Shown: positions 26,715 to 35,408 of the stretch, piece by piece
Position numbering within the stretch: position 1 is the stretch's first letter
How the letters are laid out: every line of letters begins with the position of its first letter
Assembly: GCF_900258475.1 (NCBI RefSeq)
Contig: NZ_LT984887.1
Location: forward strand, 443,303 to 507,302
DNA length: 64,000 bases
Reading direction: 5' to 3'
Origin: Anaerococcus sp. Marseille-P3915
GTDB taxonomy: Bacteria > Bacillota > Clostridia > Tissierellales > Peptoniphilaceae
Position numbers and translations under genes: made by a program
Notes under the pieces: generated by a model
What the model was told of the DNA's origin: nothing
The model's input: the letters and a program-made list of their open reading frames with translations, nothing else
Database searches by the model: none

Positions 26715-28492
26715 TGCCCATAATTAGACTCGACAAGGATACAATAGAAAAGATCGCAGCAGGAGAGGTAATAGAATCTCCACTTTCTGTTGTCAAAGAA
26801 CTAGTTGAAAATTCGATTGATGCAAATAGTAAAAATATAACCATTGAAATAAGAAATGGTGGCAAGTCATATATAAGGGTTACTGATGATGGTTCTGGCA
26901 TCGAAAGTGATCAGCTGGAACTTGCCTTTAAAAAACATGCTACAAGTAAAATTACTGCTTTTGACGATTTGTATAAGATTTCCTCATTGGGTTTTAGAGG
27001 TGAAGCACTTCCAAGCATAGCAGCCGTGAGTAAGCTTACCGCTATTTCTAAGACTGAAGATTCACCTATAGGTAGTAAGCTTGTGATAAACTCAAAAGAT
27101 GCCAGCAAGAGCTCGATTGCTACAAATAAAGGTACAAGTATTATAGTAGAAGACTTATTTTATAATATACCTGCTAGGAGAAAATTCTTAAAATCTGACC
27201 TAGCAGAGTCAAATAAAATTACAAAGCTTCTATATGCTTTTGCTATAGGTTATCAAGATATATCATTTAAATATATAAAAGATGATAGATTACAATTTAG
27301 ATCAAGTTCAAATACATCATTCAAGTTAAGTATTGCAGACCTTTTAGATAGTTTACTTGAAGAAAATTTGATAGAATTAAGTGATAATAATGATATTTTT
27401 AAGATAAAAGCATATATATCAAACTCAAACTATTATCGTGGAAACAGATCGATGCAATATATATTTGCAAATAAAAGGTTGATTGAAAATGATGAAATAA
27501 ATTGGGCAATAGAATATCAATATCAAGGCTTGATTCCAAGTGGAAGGTACCCAGCCTTCTTCTTATTTATAGATACCAATCCCAAAAATATAGATGTAAA
27601 TATTCATCCTAATAAAAAAATAGTTAAATTCTCCTACGAGGCAGAACTTATTGATCTCATAACTAATTCAATTAATAAGACTTTTCAAAAAAATAAAGAT
27701 ATAAAAACCATTAGACAGGAAAGTCCCAAGGAAAATAAAAGTCTTGATTTTAGTGATTATAAGGCTATACTTGACAAATACTCTCCAGTTGAAAATTTAA
27801 TTAGAGAAAGTCCGAGGGATTATTCGACTGAATATTCTGATAACTTTTTTGATGAATCTTTACCATTGGATTTAGGGGATTTAGAAGATAATAATGATTT
27901 TCATGAAGAAGTTATCGAAGAGAAATTTATAGACGATATACCAACTTATAAGACAAGTTTATTTTCAAGGTATTCAATCTTTGAAGAAAAAGGTAAAGCC
28001 TATATACTCGATCATAGAAGAGCGGATGAGAAAGTTAGGATGTCTAAATATATTAGGGAATTTAAAGAAGGGAATATAGCAAAACAGGTTCTCACAGATC
28101 CAATAGTCATAGAACTTAAAGTCGATGATGTAAAAAGAGTTAAAGATAAGGTCCAACTTTTTGAGAATATGGGTTTTGATTTAGATTTTATTACGAATAG
28201 TAAATTAATAATAAGAGAAATGCCTTTGATATTTGATTTACCAGAAAATGGAGATTTCTTTTATGATTTGCTAGATCTAGATTATGATGACTCAAATAAA
28301 TTTTTATATAAAAAATTTAGAAAATTAGCAAAGGCTTTATCATTTAGAAAAGGCCACACAATAAACGAAGAAGAGGCTTTATCACTTTATAAAAAGCTTA
28401 TGGACGAGGAAAATCCATATAAAAATTACGATGGACAAGCTACTTTAATTATGATAGAAAGTAAAGATTTGGAGAAATATTTTGAAAGATAA
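26714..28492 (+). CDS. mutL: DNA mismatch repair protein MutL with degenerate endonuclease site
   Basis: MutL couples MutS to downstream repair. The 592-residue protein starts with GTG, overlapping the mutS stop. The N-terminal GHKL ATPase is intact (KELVENSIDAN, DDGSGI, HATSKI, LGFRGEAL). The C-terminal domain is present but its metal site is altered. The DQHA(x)2E(x)4E motif reads DHRRADEKVR from D433, so His is Arg and the second Glu is lost, and the CPHGRPT box reads NYDGQAT at 571-577. The upstream AC(R/H) motif is also missing. Nicking activity is therefore doubtful. Confidence 0.95.
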   Translation: MPIIRLDKDTIEKIAAGEVIESPLSVVKELVENSIDANSKNITIEIRNGGKSYIRVTDDGSGIESDQLELAFKKHATSKITAFDDLYKISSLGFRGEALPSIAAVSKLTAISKTEDSPIGSKLVINSKDASKSSIATNKGTSIIVEDLFYNIPARRKFLKSDLAESNKITKLLYAFAIGYQDISFKYIKDDRLQFRSSSNTSFKLSIADLLDSLLEENLIELSDNNDIFKIKAYISNSNYYRGNRSMQYIFANKRLIENDEINWAIEYQYQGLIPSGRYPAFFLFIDTNPKNIDVNIHPNKKIVKFSYEAELIDLITNSINKTFQKNKDIKTIRQESPKENKSLDFSDYKAILDKYSPVENLIRESPRDYSTEYSDNFFDESLPLDLGDLEDNNDFHEEVIEEKFIDDIPTYKTSLFSRYSIFEEKGKAYILDHRRADEKVRMSKYIREFKEGNIAKQVLTDPIVIELKVDDVKRVKDKVQLFENMGFDLDFITNSKLIIREMPLIFDLPENGDFFYDLLDLDYDDSNKFLYKKFRKLAKALSFRKGHTINEEEALSLYKKLMDEENPYKNYDGQATLIMIESKDLEKYFER

Positions 28493-29426
28493 ACTTATAA
28501 TAATAACAGGTCCTACTGCAAGTGGAAAGAGTGATATAGCTATAAATTTAGCTAGAAAAATAAACAGCCAAATAATTTCTTCTGATAGTCAACAAGTCTA
28601 CAGATATATGGATATAGGAACAAACAAGGTTGATGATTTCACGGTGGATCATCATCTAATAAATCTTGTTAATCCAGATGAGAATTTTACAGTTGAAGAT
28701 TTTAGAAATGAGGCCCTTAACATTATTAGAAAATTAAATGATAATGGTCTTACCCCGATTATGACAGGTGGAACTGGATTTTATATAGATTCTATTTTAT
28801 TTGATATGAATTATGGGAATGTTAGTAAAAATCAAGAATTAAGAGATAAGTTAGATTCTGAAGCAGATGAATTTGGAAATGATTATTTATTTGAGAAACT
28901 AAAGGAGGTTGATCCAGAAAGTGCAAGTAAATATCATCCGAATGAGAGGAATAGAATAATAAGAGCTCTTGAAATTTATAAGGAAACAGGTGTAAAGGCT
29001 TCAGTTCAAAGGACTGGAGAAAGAGTCCTAAATAATGATATAGACCCTATTTTGTTTTTCTTAAATTACGAGAGTAGAGATATATTGTATAAAAAAATCA
29101 ACATTAGAGTTGAGCAAATGATTGACCAAGGCCTTATTGAAGAATTTAAATATTTGATTGAAAGGTTTAATCTTACACCTGATAACCAGTCTATGTCTGC
29201 AATAGGATACAAGGAAATATTTCCATATATAAATGGAGAAATAAATAAGGATGAGTTAATAGAAACTATCGCTCAAAATACAAGACGATACGCCAAAAGA
29301 CAAATAACATGGATGAAAAGATATAAGAATTATCCATTTTGCCACGAGATACTAATGGACAAACTTAGTAAAGAAGACGCAGAAATGATAATAGAAAGCA
29401 TAATAAAGGATGTTTATGGACTATAA
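28482..29426 (+). CDS. miaA: tRNA dimethylallyltransferase MiaA
   Basis: MiaA prenylates A37 of tRNAs that read codons starting with U. The 314-residue protein starts at a TTG inside the mutL end, with GGAG about seven bases before it. The P-loop GPTASGKS lies near the N-terminus, followed by DSQQVYRYMDIGTNK and the C-terminal RRYAKRQITWMKR block. The mutS-mutL-miaA order is conserved in Bacillota. Confidence 0.96.
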   Translation: MKDKLIIITGPTASGKSDIAINLARKINSQIISSDSQQVYRYMDIGTNKVDDFTVDHHLINLVNPDENFTVEDFRNEALNIIRKLNDNGLTPIMTGGTGFYIDSILFDMNYGNVSKNQELRDKLDSEADEFGNDYLFEKLKEVDPESASKYHPNERNRIIRALEIYKETGVKASVQRTGERVLNNDIDPILFFLNYESRDILYKKINIRVEQMIDQGLIEEFKYLIERFNLTPDNQSMSAIGYKEIFPYINGEINKDELIETIAQNTRRYAKRQITWMKRYKNYPFCHEILMDKLSKEDAEMIIESIIKDVYGL

Positions 29427-30693
29427 TGATATTTACAATAATTATAATTTAGATGATTCTTTTGATAAAATTATAGAAGACTCAGAGAAAGAATTAAGAG
29501 AAATATTTGAAAAGCACGAGGCTATTAGTGAATTTAACCAAGCTAAGGTTCTGAGTGCTTTTAATAAGAATGCTTTACAAACAAGTGATTTTAACTCTTC
29601 CACAGGTTATGGATATGCAGATACTGGTAGGGATACTATAGAAAATATCTTTTCAAGTATCTTTAAGGCTGAGGATAGTTTGGTAAGACCCTCTATTGTA
29701 TCAGGTACTCATGCTCTATCTATTGTTTTATTTTCACTATTAAACTATGGTGATAAACTTTTATCTATAACTGATGATCCATATGATACAATGCAGCAAG
29801 TAATAGGTATAGCTGGAAATAAAAAAGGAACCTTGCTTGAAAAGGGAATCTTGTATGATAAACTTGACTTAAATGATGATGGATCAATCAAATATGAAGA
29901 GATTAAAGATAAAATAGATGATAAGACTAAGGTCATTCTAATTCAAAGATCGACTGGTTACAGCCAAAGAAGAGCCTTTACAATAGAAGAGATAAAAAAG
30001 GCTATAGATGAGATTAGAATATCCAACAAAGATGCTATTATTTTTATTGATAATTGTTATGGAGAATTTACTGAAGATAAGGAACCTATAGAAGTTGGCG
30101 CTGATATAATAGCAGGATCATTAATTAAAAATCTTGGTGGGGGAATAGCGGTGACAGGAGGTTATATAACTGGGAAAAGTGATCTCATAGAATATTGTTC
30201 AAACACCCTTACAGCCCCAGGCATTGGTAAGGATGAAGGGTTAAGTTTTGGAACAAATAGATTGGTTGCAGAAGGTTTATATTTTGCCCCTCATGTGGTG
30301 AAAGAATCAATAAAGGTAGCATTATTATTTGCATCTGTATTTACTAAATTAGGCTATAATGTAACTCCTAGATTAGAGGATCCAAGGTCTGATATAATAT
30401 TGGCTATAAGGCTAGAAGACCCAGACAAACTTAAAACTTTCTGCAAGGCAATCCAAGAAGCTTGCACTGTTGATTCAACCTTTGTACCTGAAGCCTATCC
30501 AATGCCTGGATATGAAGATCCGGTTATAATGGCAGCAGGTGGCTTTGTCGAAGGTGCCACATCTGAATTGTCAGCAGATGGACCATTAAGAGAGCCATAT
30601 ATGGCTTATTTGCAAGGTGGACTTAATTACTATCATGGGAAATTAGCTCTAAAGATAGTCTTAAACAGATTAAAAAATAATAATTTAATATAA
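29416..30693 (+). CDS. Methionine gamma-lyase family PLP protein (YnbB-like)
   Basis: This 425-residue fold-type I PLP protein belongs to the group annotated as methionine gamma-lyase or 'aluminium resistance' proteins, usually found after miaA in Bacillota. The PLP lysine is in GSLIKNLGGGIAVTGGYI, and the cofactor-binding block is SGTHALSIVLFSLLNYGDKLL. The ATG at 29416 fits AAAGGA five bases upstream better than the ATG at 29410. True substrate and function are not established. Confidence 0.85.
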   Translation: MDYNDIYNNYNLDDSFDKIIEDSEKELREIFEKHEAISEFNQAKVLSAFNKNALQTSDFNSSTGYGYADTGRDTIENIFSSIFKAEDSLVRPSIVSGTHALSIVLFSLLNYGDKLLSITDDPYDTMQQVIGIAGNKKGTLLEKGILYDKLDLNDDGSIKYEEIKDKIDDKTKVILIQRSTGYSQRRAFTIEEIKKAIDEIRISNKDAIIFIDNCYGEFTEDKEPIEVGADIIAGSLIKNLGGGIAVTGGYITGKSDLIEYCSNTLTAPGIGKDEGLSFGTNRLVAEGLYFAPHVVKESIKVALLFASVFTKLGYNVTPRLEDPRSDIILAIRLEDPDKLKTFCKAIQEACTVDSTFVPEAYPMPGYEDPVIMAAGGFVEGATSELSADGPLREPYMAYLQGGLNYYHGKLALKIVLNRLKNNNLI

Positions 30694-30698
30694 ATTTT

Positions 30699-30736
30699 AT
30701 CGCCCAAAGAGCTTCTTGCTTATAAGGGCGATTTTT
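30699..30736 (+). terminator. Terminator after the PLP lyase-like gene
   Basis: ATCGCCC at 30699-30705 pairs with GGGCGAT at 30726-30732 around a 20-base loop that can itself fold, followed by TTTT. It stands between convergent genes at the main strand switch of the window. Confidence 0.7.
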
Positions 30737-30737
30737 A

Positions 30738-31727
30738 TTATAAGTTCAGTTTAGATAAAGGGTTCTTATTAATTGCATTCTTAAGATCTTCATCATCTAG
30801 GTGGGTGTAAATTTGTGTGGTAGATACTGAGACATGTCCTAAAATATCTTTTAGGGCTCTTATGTCAACATCTCCATACTTATACATTAGAGTTGCAGCG
30901 GTGTGTCTTAACTTATGGGTTGAGTATATACTTGTGTCAAAGCCGGATTTCTTGAGGTATTTGTCTATTGTAGCCTGGACAGCTCTATTTGAAATTCTCT
31001 TTTTCCTAGTAGATATAAATAGTGCATTTATATTATCGTCTTTAAGATAATCAGACCTAATTATAATATAGGAATTGATGAGGTCTAAGCAATTTTTGGT
31101 TAAATAAACCGTGCGCTCTTTATTCCCTTTTCCTATAATATTGAAACTATCTTTATTAACATCAGATAAGTCTATACTTACTAACTCTGATAGACGCATG
31201 CCGGTGGTTAAGAAGGTAAAAACCATAGCAAGATCTCTAGATCTTAAAAATTCATTCTTTTCTTTATTTATTTCGTTAAGTAAGACCTCAGTCTCTGCAA
31301 GAGTTAAATAAACAGGTTGTCTTTGGCTGATTTTAGGGTTTGTGAGTTTGATGGCGTTGTTAGTATCTATGATTTCAATTTCATTGTACATATATTTATA
31401 GAAAGATTTGATAGCTGAAATTTTTCTTGACCTAGTGGTAGCTGAATCATTTTTATCATTGTCTAGATAAGAGAGGAATGCATAGAAATCTTGCATGGAC
31501 ATCTGTTCGAAAAACTTACTATCTATATAGGAATTTATTTTGGTAAAATTAAAATTTTTAATGTAAGAGTCTTTGTCTCCAGAATATATTTTTCTTATAA
31601 TTTCAAATTCGATAAACATCATAAGATCATATTCATATTCCTTAATGGTAGATACAGAAAGACCTTTAATGGATTTTAAATAGTTTAGGTAATCTATAAG
31701 TATAAGGGGTTTAACAAATTTTTCCAT
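30738..31727 (-). CDS. Tyrosine recombinase (Xer family)
   Basis: This site-specific recombinase has all catalytic residues in the 329-residue protein: R178 (TGMRLSEL), K200 (GKGNKER), H271 and R274 (HKLRHTAAT), H298 (LGHVSVSTTQ) and nucleophile Y307. The N-terminal SAM-like core-binding domain covers about 1-125. Length and lack of mobile-element neighbours fit a chromosomal Xer enzyme that resolves dimers at a dif site, rather than an integrase. Which Xer type (C, D, S or A) cannot be told without the genome. It stands alone, after a gap of 454 bases. Confidence 0.85.
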   Translation of the reverse strand: MEKFVKPLILIDYLNYLKSIKGLSVSTIKEYEYDLMMFIEFEIIRKIYSGDKDSYIKNFNFTKINSYIDSKFFEQMSMQDFYAFLSYLDNDKNDSATTRSRKISAIKSFYKYMYNEIEIIDTNNAIKLTNPKISQRQPVYLTLAETEVLLNEINKEKNEFLRSRDLAMVFTFLTTGMRLSELVSIDLSDVNKDSFNIIGKGNKERTVYLTKNCLDLINSYIIIRSDYLKDDNINALFISTRKKRISNRAVQATIDKYLKKSGFDTSIYSTHKLRHTAATLMYKYGDVDIRALKDILGHVSVSTTQIYTHLDDEDLKNAINKNPLSKLNL

Positions 31728-31817
31728 AATTACTCCTGATAATATTTATAAAAATCTTAAAAATGACTTCACATTAATATTTATATAGGTATTATACTCA
31801 AAGTTTAATCAAAAACA

Positions 31818-31853
31818 AATTATTGCACAAAATTGTTATTTTGTGCAATAATT
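31818..31853. repeat. Perfect 16-bp inverted repeat upstream of xer
   Basis: AATTATTGCACAAAAT at 31818-31833 is followed by TGTT and its exact reverse complement at 31838-31853. It overlaps or borders the -35 region that would serve the xer TATAAT at 31791-31796. It lacks a GC-rich stem, so it looks more like a protein-binding site than a terminator. Confidence 0.75.
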
Positions 31854-32132
31854 ATTCGGCTTAAGTACATCCTATTCTCAGACTTTTTTGAAGAAATGTT
31901 TCATTGGATAAGGTGATTTTCATGATGCACTTCTACGGATTTTTTAGTATGATTGTATCATTTGTAATTTAAACTTTGATCAAGTTGGAACTTAGATTTG
32001 AATTTTTTTATTTTTTCAAGTTAAAATCCTTAAAACTAATTTTCATTAGAGATTGAAAATATACACGCTCTATTTTGACTTCTAAGCGATTTTAAATTTT
32101 TAATGGTGTATTTATACCTTTAAAATTCCACT

Positions 32133-32163
32133 AAAAAACTGCCAAATCACTTGGCAGTTTGTT
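32133..32163 (-). terminator. Intrinsic terminator of rny
   Basis: A perfect 10-bp stem (32136-32145 with 32151-32160, loop of 5) contains CTGCCAA/TTGGCAG. On the minus strand it is followed by a run of T (complement of 32133-32138), right after the rny stop codon. Confidence 0.88.
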
Positions 32164-32181
32164 TAAATAATTAATTAAACA

Positions 32182-33738
32182 TTATTTTGCAAAATCTATC
32201 GCTTTGGACTCTCTTAATAAGTTCACTTTGATTTCACCTGGATACTCTAATTCATTTTCGATTTTCTTTGCAATATCTCTAGCTATTACAACCATTTCGT
32301 CATCTGATACCTTGTCTGGTTTGACTAATATTCTTAGCTCTCTACCAGCTTGTAGAGCAAATGATTTTTCAACACCATCGAATGAATTTGCAATTTTTTC
32401 TAGATTCTCAAGTCTCTTGATATAATTTTCAAGACTTTCACGTCTAGCACCTGGTCTAGCAGCGCTTATTGCATCTGCTGTTTGAACTAGGATTGATTCA
32501 ACGCAATTTGGTTCAACATCTCCATGATGTGATTCTATAGCGTTAACTACGTATTTGTTTTCGCCGTATTTAATAGCTGCTTCCACACCCAGTGTGATGT
32601 GTGTACCTTCTTGTTCTTGGTCTATAGCTTTTCCAAGATCGTGTAGCAACCCACCACGTCTAGCTAATTGAGCATCGGCACCTATTTCTTCAGCTAGCAT
32701 TCCAGCTAAGAGCGCTACTTCTACAGAGTGATTCAAGATATTTTGACCGTAGGATGTTCTAAATTTCATCTTGCCCACCAGCCTTATTAACTGTGGATGA
32801 AGATTCATTATTCCTACTTTTTCTGCAGCTGCCTCACCATCTTCTATGATTCTAGCTTCTACTTCGTCTGTAGCCTTTTGAAGCATTTCTTCAATTCTAG
32901 ATGGATTTATTCTTCCATCTTGAATTAACTTCTCTAGTGCAACTTTGGCTATTTCGCGTCTTACAGGTTCAAAACATGATATCACTACTGCTTCTGGAGT
33001 ATCATCTATTATAAGGTCTACTCCTGATGCTTGTTCGAAAGCTCTTATATTTCTACCTTCACGACCTATAATTCTACCTTTCATTTCATCTTTTGGAAGG
33101 GAGATTACAGATACTGTATTCTCTGAAACTTGCTCTGGGGCAAATCTTTGGATAGTGGTAGCTAATATTTCTGTTGCAATCTTCTTACTTTCAGATTTAA
33201 TTCTTTCTTCAGCTTCCTTTATCATTCTAGCTGATTCGTGAATTGTCTCTGATTTTACTCTAGCTAATATAATTTCTTTAGCTTCATTGTTGGTTAGTCC
33301 AGCGATATTTTGTAGCTCCAACTCTTGTTGTTCTATTAACTTGTCAATTCTTTCTTCTTTTTGTTTCAATTTTTTCTGATCACTAGAGATTTGATCAGAC
33401 TTCTTGTCAATCAATAAAGATCGATTGTCTAAACTTTCTTCTTTCTTTATCAAACGTGCTTCTCTTTTGTTAAGTTCGGCTCTTGTTTGATTTAGCATTT
33501 CTTCATTTTCAGATTTCAACTTTGATATTTCATCTTTAGCATCGATTAGAGTTTCTCTTCTTAATGCTTCTGCTTGTTTATTAGCGTCATCTATGATTTG
33601 CCTACTTAAATTTTCGGCACTACCAATCTTAGATTCACCAATTTTCTTACGATAAAGATAGCCAAAATAAAAAGCTAACAATACGAAGGCGACAACTATG
33701 ATGAGAACAACTATTGGATTTAAATTATCAAACATCAT
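32182..33738 (-). CDS. rny: Ribonuclease Y
   Basis: RNase Y is the membrane-bound endonuclease that starts mRNA decay in many Gram-positives. The 518-residue protein has an N-terminal membrane helix (VLIIVVAFVLLAFYFGYLY), a long coiled coil (about 40-200), a KH domain (GRIIGREGRNIRAFEQASG) and an HD domain with HDLGKAID. GGAGGTGAT precedes the ATG, and TATAAT at 33777-33782 on the minus strand is a possible -10 box. It works with RNase J, encoded at 17.9-19.5 kb. Confidence 0.97.
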   Translation of the reverse strand: MMFDNLNPIVVLIIVVAFVLLAFYFGYLYRKKIGESKIGSAENLSRQIIDDANKQAEALRRETLIDAKDEISKLKSENEEMLNQTRAELNKREARLIKKEESLDNRSLLIDKKSDQISSDQKKLKQKEERIDKLIEQQELELQNIAGLTNNEAKEIILARVKSETIHESARMIKEAEERIKSESKKIATEILATTIQRFAPEQVSENTVSVISLPKDEMKGRIIGREGRNIRAFEQASGVDLIIDDTPEAVVISCFEPVRREIAKVALEKLIQDGRINPSRIEEMLQKATDEVEARIIEDGEAAAEKVGIMNLHPQLIRLVGKMKFRTSYGQNILNHSVEVALLAGMLAEEIGADAQLARRGGLLHDLGKAIDQEQEGTHITLGVEAAIKYGENKYVVNAIESHHGDVEPNCVESILVQTADAISAARPGARRESLENYIKRLENLEKIANSFDGVEKSFALQAGRELRILVKPDKVSDDEMVVIARDIAKKIENELEYPGEIKVNLLRESKAIDFAK

Positions 33739-33823
33739 ATCACCTCCAATAATATGGAAAATTCATTCCAATAATTATTATACCCGATTTTTATAATTAT
33801 ACGAAATAGTTTTCATTTGAAAT

Positions 33824-33849
33824 AAAAAAAGCAGCCTAAGCTACTTTTT
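33824..33849 (-). terminator. Intrinsic terminator overlapping the cysE stop
   Basis: On the minus strand a 10-bp stem with one G-U pair (33840-33849 with 33826-33835, loop of 4) includes the cysE stop codon and runs into a T tract. Confidence 0.85.
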
Positions 33850-34368
33850 GTGAGGTATTATCCTTGCAGGAGAGCCAACTGCAGTTGAATCATTTGGAAC
33901 ATCAGTAAGAACAACAGAGTTTGCCCCAATCATGCTGTTATCTCCTATGTGAATATTGCCTAGCAATACAGCACCAGCTCCTATCATTACATTGTTACCG
34001 ATAGTTGGATGCCTTTTAACTTTTTTATTTGTAATTGCGCCTAGAGTTACTGAATGATATATTAAGACATCATCACCAATTTCAGCTGTTTCTCCAATAA
34101 CTGTTGCCATTCCATGGTCTATGTAACATCTGCGTCCTATTTTAGCTCCTGGATGGATTTCAATACCAGTTTCCATTCTAGCTTTATAGGCGGTTTCCTC
34201 TGCCTCATACAATTTACCCTCTAGATATAAATTATGAGCAATATAATGGGCTAGTAGAGCCTTAATTCCAGCAGAGAAGAGGACTGCCTCCTCTTTACTC
34301 TTTAATGCTGGATCTTTTTTTAGGGCGTTTTCTATTAATTCTTCTTTATATTGGTTATAATTTAACAT
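33841..34368 (-). CDS. cysE: Serine O-acetyltransferase
   Basis: CysE acetylates serine for cysteine synthesis by CysK. The protein has a short helical N-terminus and a left-handed beta-helix with hexapeptide repeats ([31 protein letters not shown], shown in part as [11 protein letters not shown]). The catalytic histidine is in [11 protein letters not shown] start it at ATG 34368 (175 residues, 14-base overlap with cysK). A GTG at 34401 would add 11 residues, but the overlap would be 47 bases. Neither start has a strong ribosome site, so coupling to cysK is likely. Confidence 0.9.
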   Translation of the reverse strand: MLNYNQYKEELIENALKKDPALKSKEEAVLFSAGIKALLAHYIAHNLYLEGKLYEAEETAYKARMETGIEIHPGAKIGRRCYIDHGMATVIGETAEIGDDVLIYHSVTLGAITNKKVKRHPTIGNNVMIGAGAVLLGNIHIGDNSMIGANSVVLTDVPNDSTAVGSPARIIPHKK

Positions 34369-35272
34369 TTCCGTATAACTCAGTTGATAGATATCTCTCA
34401 CCCGTATCAGGTAGAACAGTTACCACAACTTTCCCCTCTCCTAATTTATCTGCTATCTCTATAGCGCCTTTAACATTGGCACCCGATGATATACCAACAG
34501 CTAATCCTTCATTATTTGCTAAAAATCTAGACATTTCTATTGCATCATCACCTTTTACATCTACTATTCCATCGACTATATCAAAATCAAGGTTCTTTGG
34601 TATGAAGTTACCACCTATACCTTGGATCTTATGGCCGCTGGCCTTGCCTCCTGATAAAAGTGGACTTTCAGCAGGTTCTATAGCGTATATTTTAGTGCTT
34701 GGATTTACTTCTTTTAATTTTCTACCAACTCCTGTTACAGTTCCTCCTGTACCTACTCCTGCTATAAAGGCATCTGGACTAATTTCAGCTAGAATTTCAG
34801 GCCCAGTTGTTTCATAGTGTGCTTTGATATTAGCAGGATTTGAAAATTGGTCCGGCATGAAATAGCCGTTTTCTTCAGCTAATTCTTTAGCTTTATCAAC
34901 GGATCCTTGTAATGCGCCTTCTGTAGTTCTTATGACTTTAGCGCCATATGCCATAGCAAGTTTTGCTCTTTCTATACTCATAGATGCAGGCATAGTTAGG
35001 ATTAAGTTGTAACCTTTTGCAGCTGCTAGAGCAGCAAGGGCTACACCAGTGTTACCGCTAGTAGGTTCTACAATTGTTCCGCCTTTTTTTAATTCTCCAC
35101 TTTTTTCTGCTTCTTCTATCATGTAAAGAGCAATCCTATCCTTGATTGAACCAGCTATATTGTTTTTTTCTACCTTTACATAAATATCAGCTCTTCCCTC
35201 TTTTTTAAGAGAATTAAGCTTTAGTAAAGGTGTGTTTCCTATTAGTTCTGTTGGATGATTTTTAATAGTCAT
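34355..35272 (-). CDS. cysK: Cysteine synthase A (O-acetylserine sulfhydrylase)
   Basis: CysK makes cysteine from O-acetylserine and sulfide. The 305-residue PLP protein has the lysine site in [14 protein letters not shown], the substrate loop [10 protein letters not shown] and the phosphate loop [13 protein letters not shown]. It is transcribed before cysE and overlaps it. A 7-bp inverted repeat, AATCATT-AACA-AATGATT, at 35296-35313 in the upstream region may be an operator. Confidence 0.96.
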   Translation of the reverse strand: MTIKNHPTELIGNTPLLKLNSLKKEGRADIYVKVEKNNIAGSIKDRIALYMIEEAEKSGELKKGGTIVEPTSGNTGVALAALAAAKGYNLILTMPASMSIERAKLAMAYGAKVIRTTEGALQGSVDKAKELAEENGYFMPDQFSNPANIKAHYETTGPEILAEISPDAFIAGVGTGGTVTGVGRKLKEVNPSTKIYAIEPAESPLLSGGKASGHKIQGIGGNFIPKNLDFDIVDGIVDVKGDDAIEMSRFLANNEGLAVGISSGANVKGAIEIADKLGEGKVVVTVLPDTGERYLSTELYGNVKL

Positions 35273-35373
35273 AAATATCCTTTCTTTTTATATATAATCA
35301 TTAACAAATGATTTAAAGTGTTATTTCTTACATTTTTACTATACTTTAAAAAGCAATCTTTTAAAATTTTTAT

Positions 35374-35394
35374 AAAAAAAGAGCACAAGGCTCT
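35374..35394 (-). terminator. Terminator of nhaC
   Basis: On the minus strand AGAGC (35390-35394) and GCTCT (35380-35384) flank a 5-base loop, followed by seven T. It is a short stem, but the T-run is strong. Confidence 0.65.
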
Positions 35395-35408
35395 CTATAT
35401 TAAGTATT

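Larger units (their letters stand above)
31728..32181. other. Long gene-free stretch between xer and rny
   Basis: This 454-base stretch is the only long gap in the window. It holds a TATAAT for xer on the minus strand (31791-31796), a perfect 16-bp inverted repeat (31818-31853) and the rny terminator (32133-32163). There is also a 16-codon micro-ORF with a good ribosome site at 31922-31972. Nothing else coding is visible on either strand. Confidence 0.7.

Noticed and set aside
31728-32181. Classical dif site next to xer
   Set aside because: No match to the Bacillus-type dif consensus was found by eye; the 16-bp inverted repeat is reported instead without calling it dif.
34305-34817. 170-codon open frame on the plus strand
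   Set aside because: It is the complement of cysK and the start of cysE, whose products are clear; the frame encodes a Ser/Pro/Ile-rich sequence without family features.
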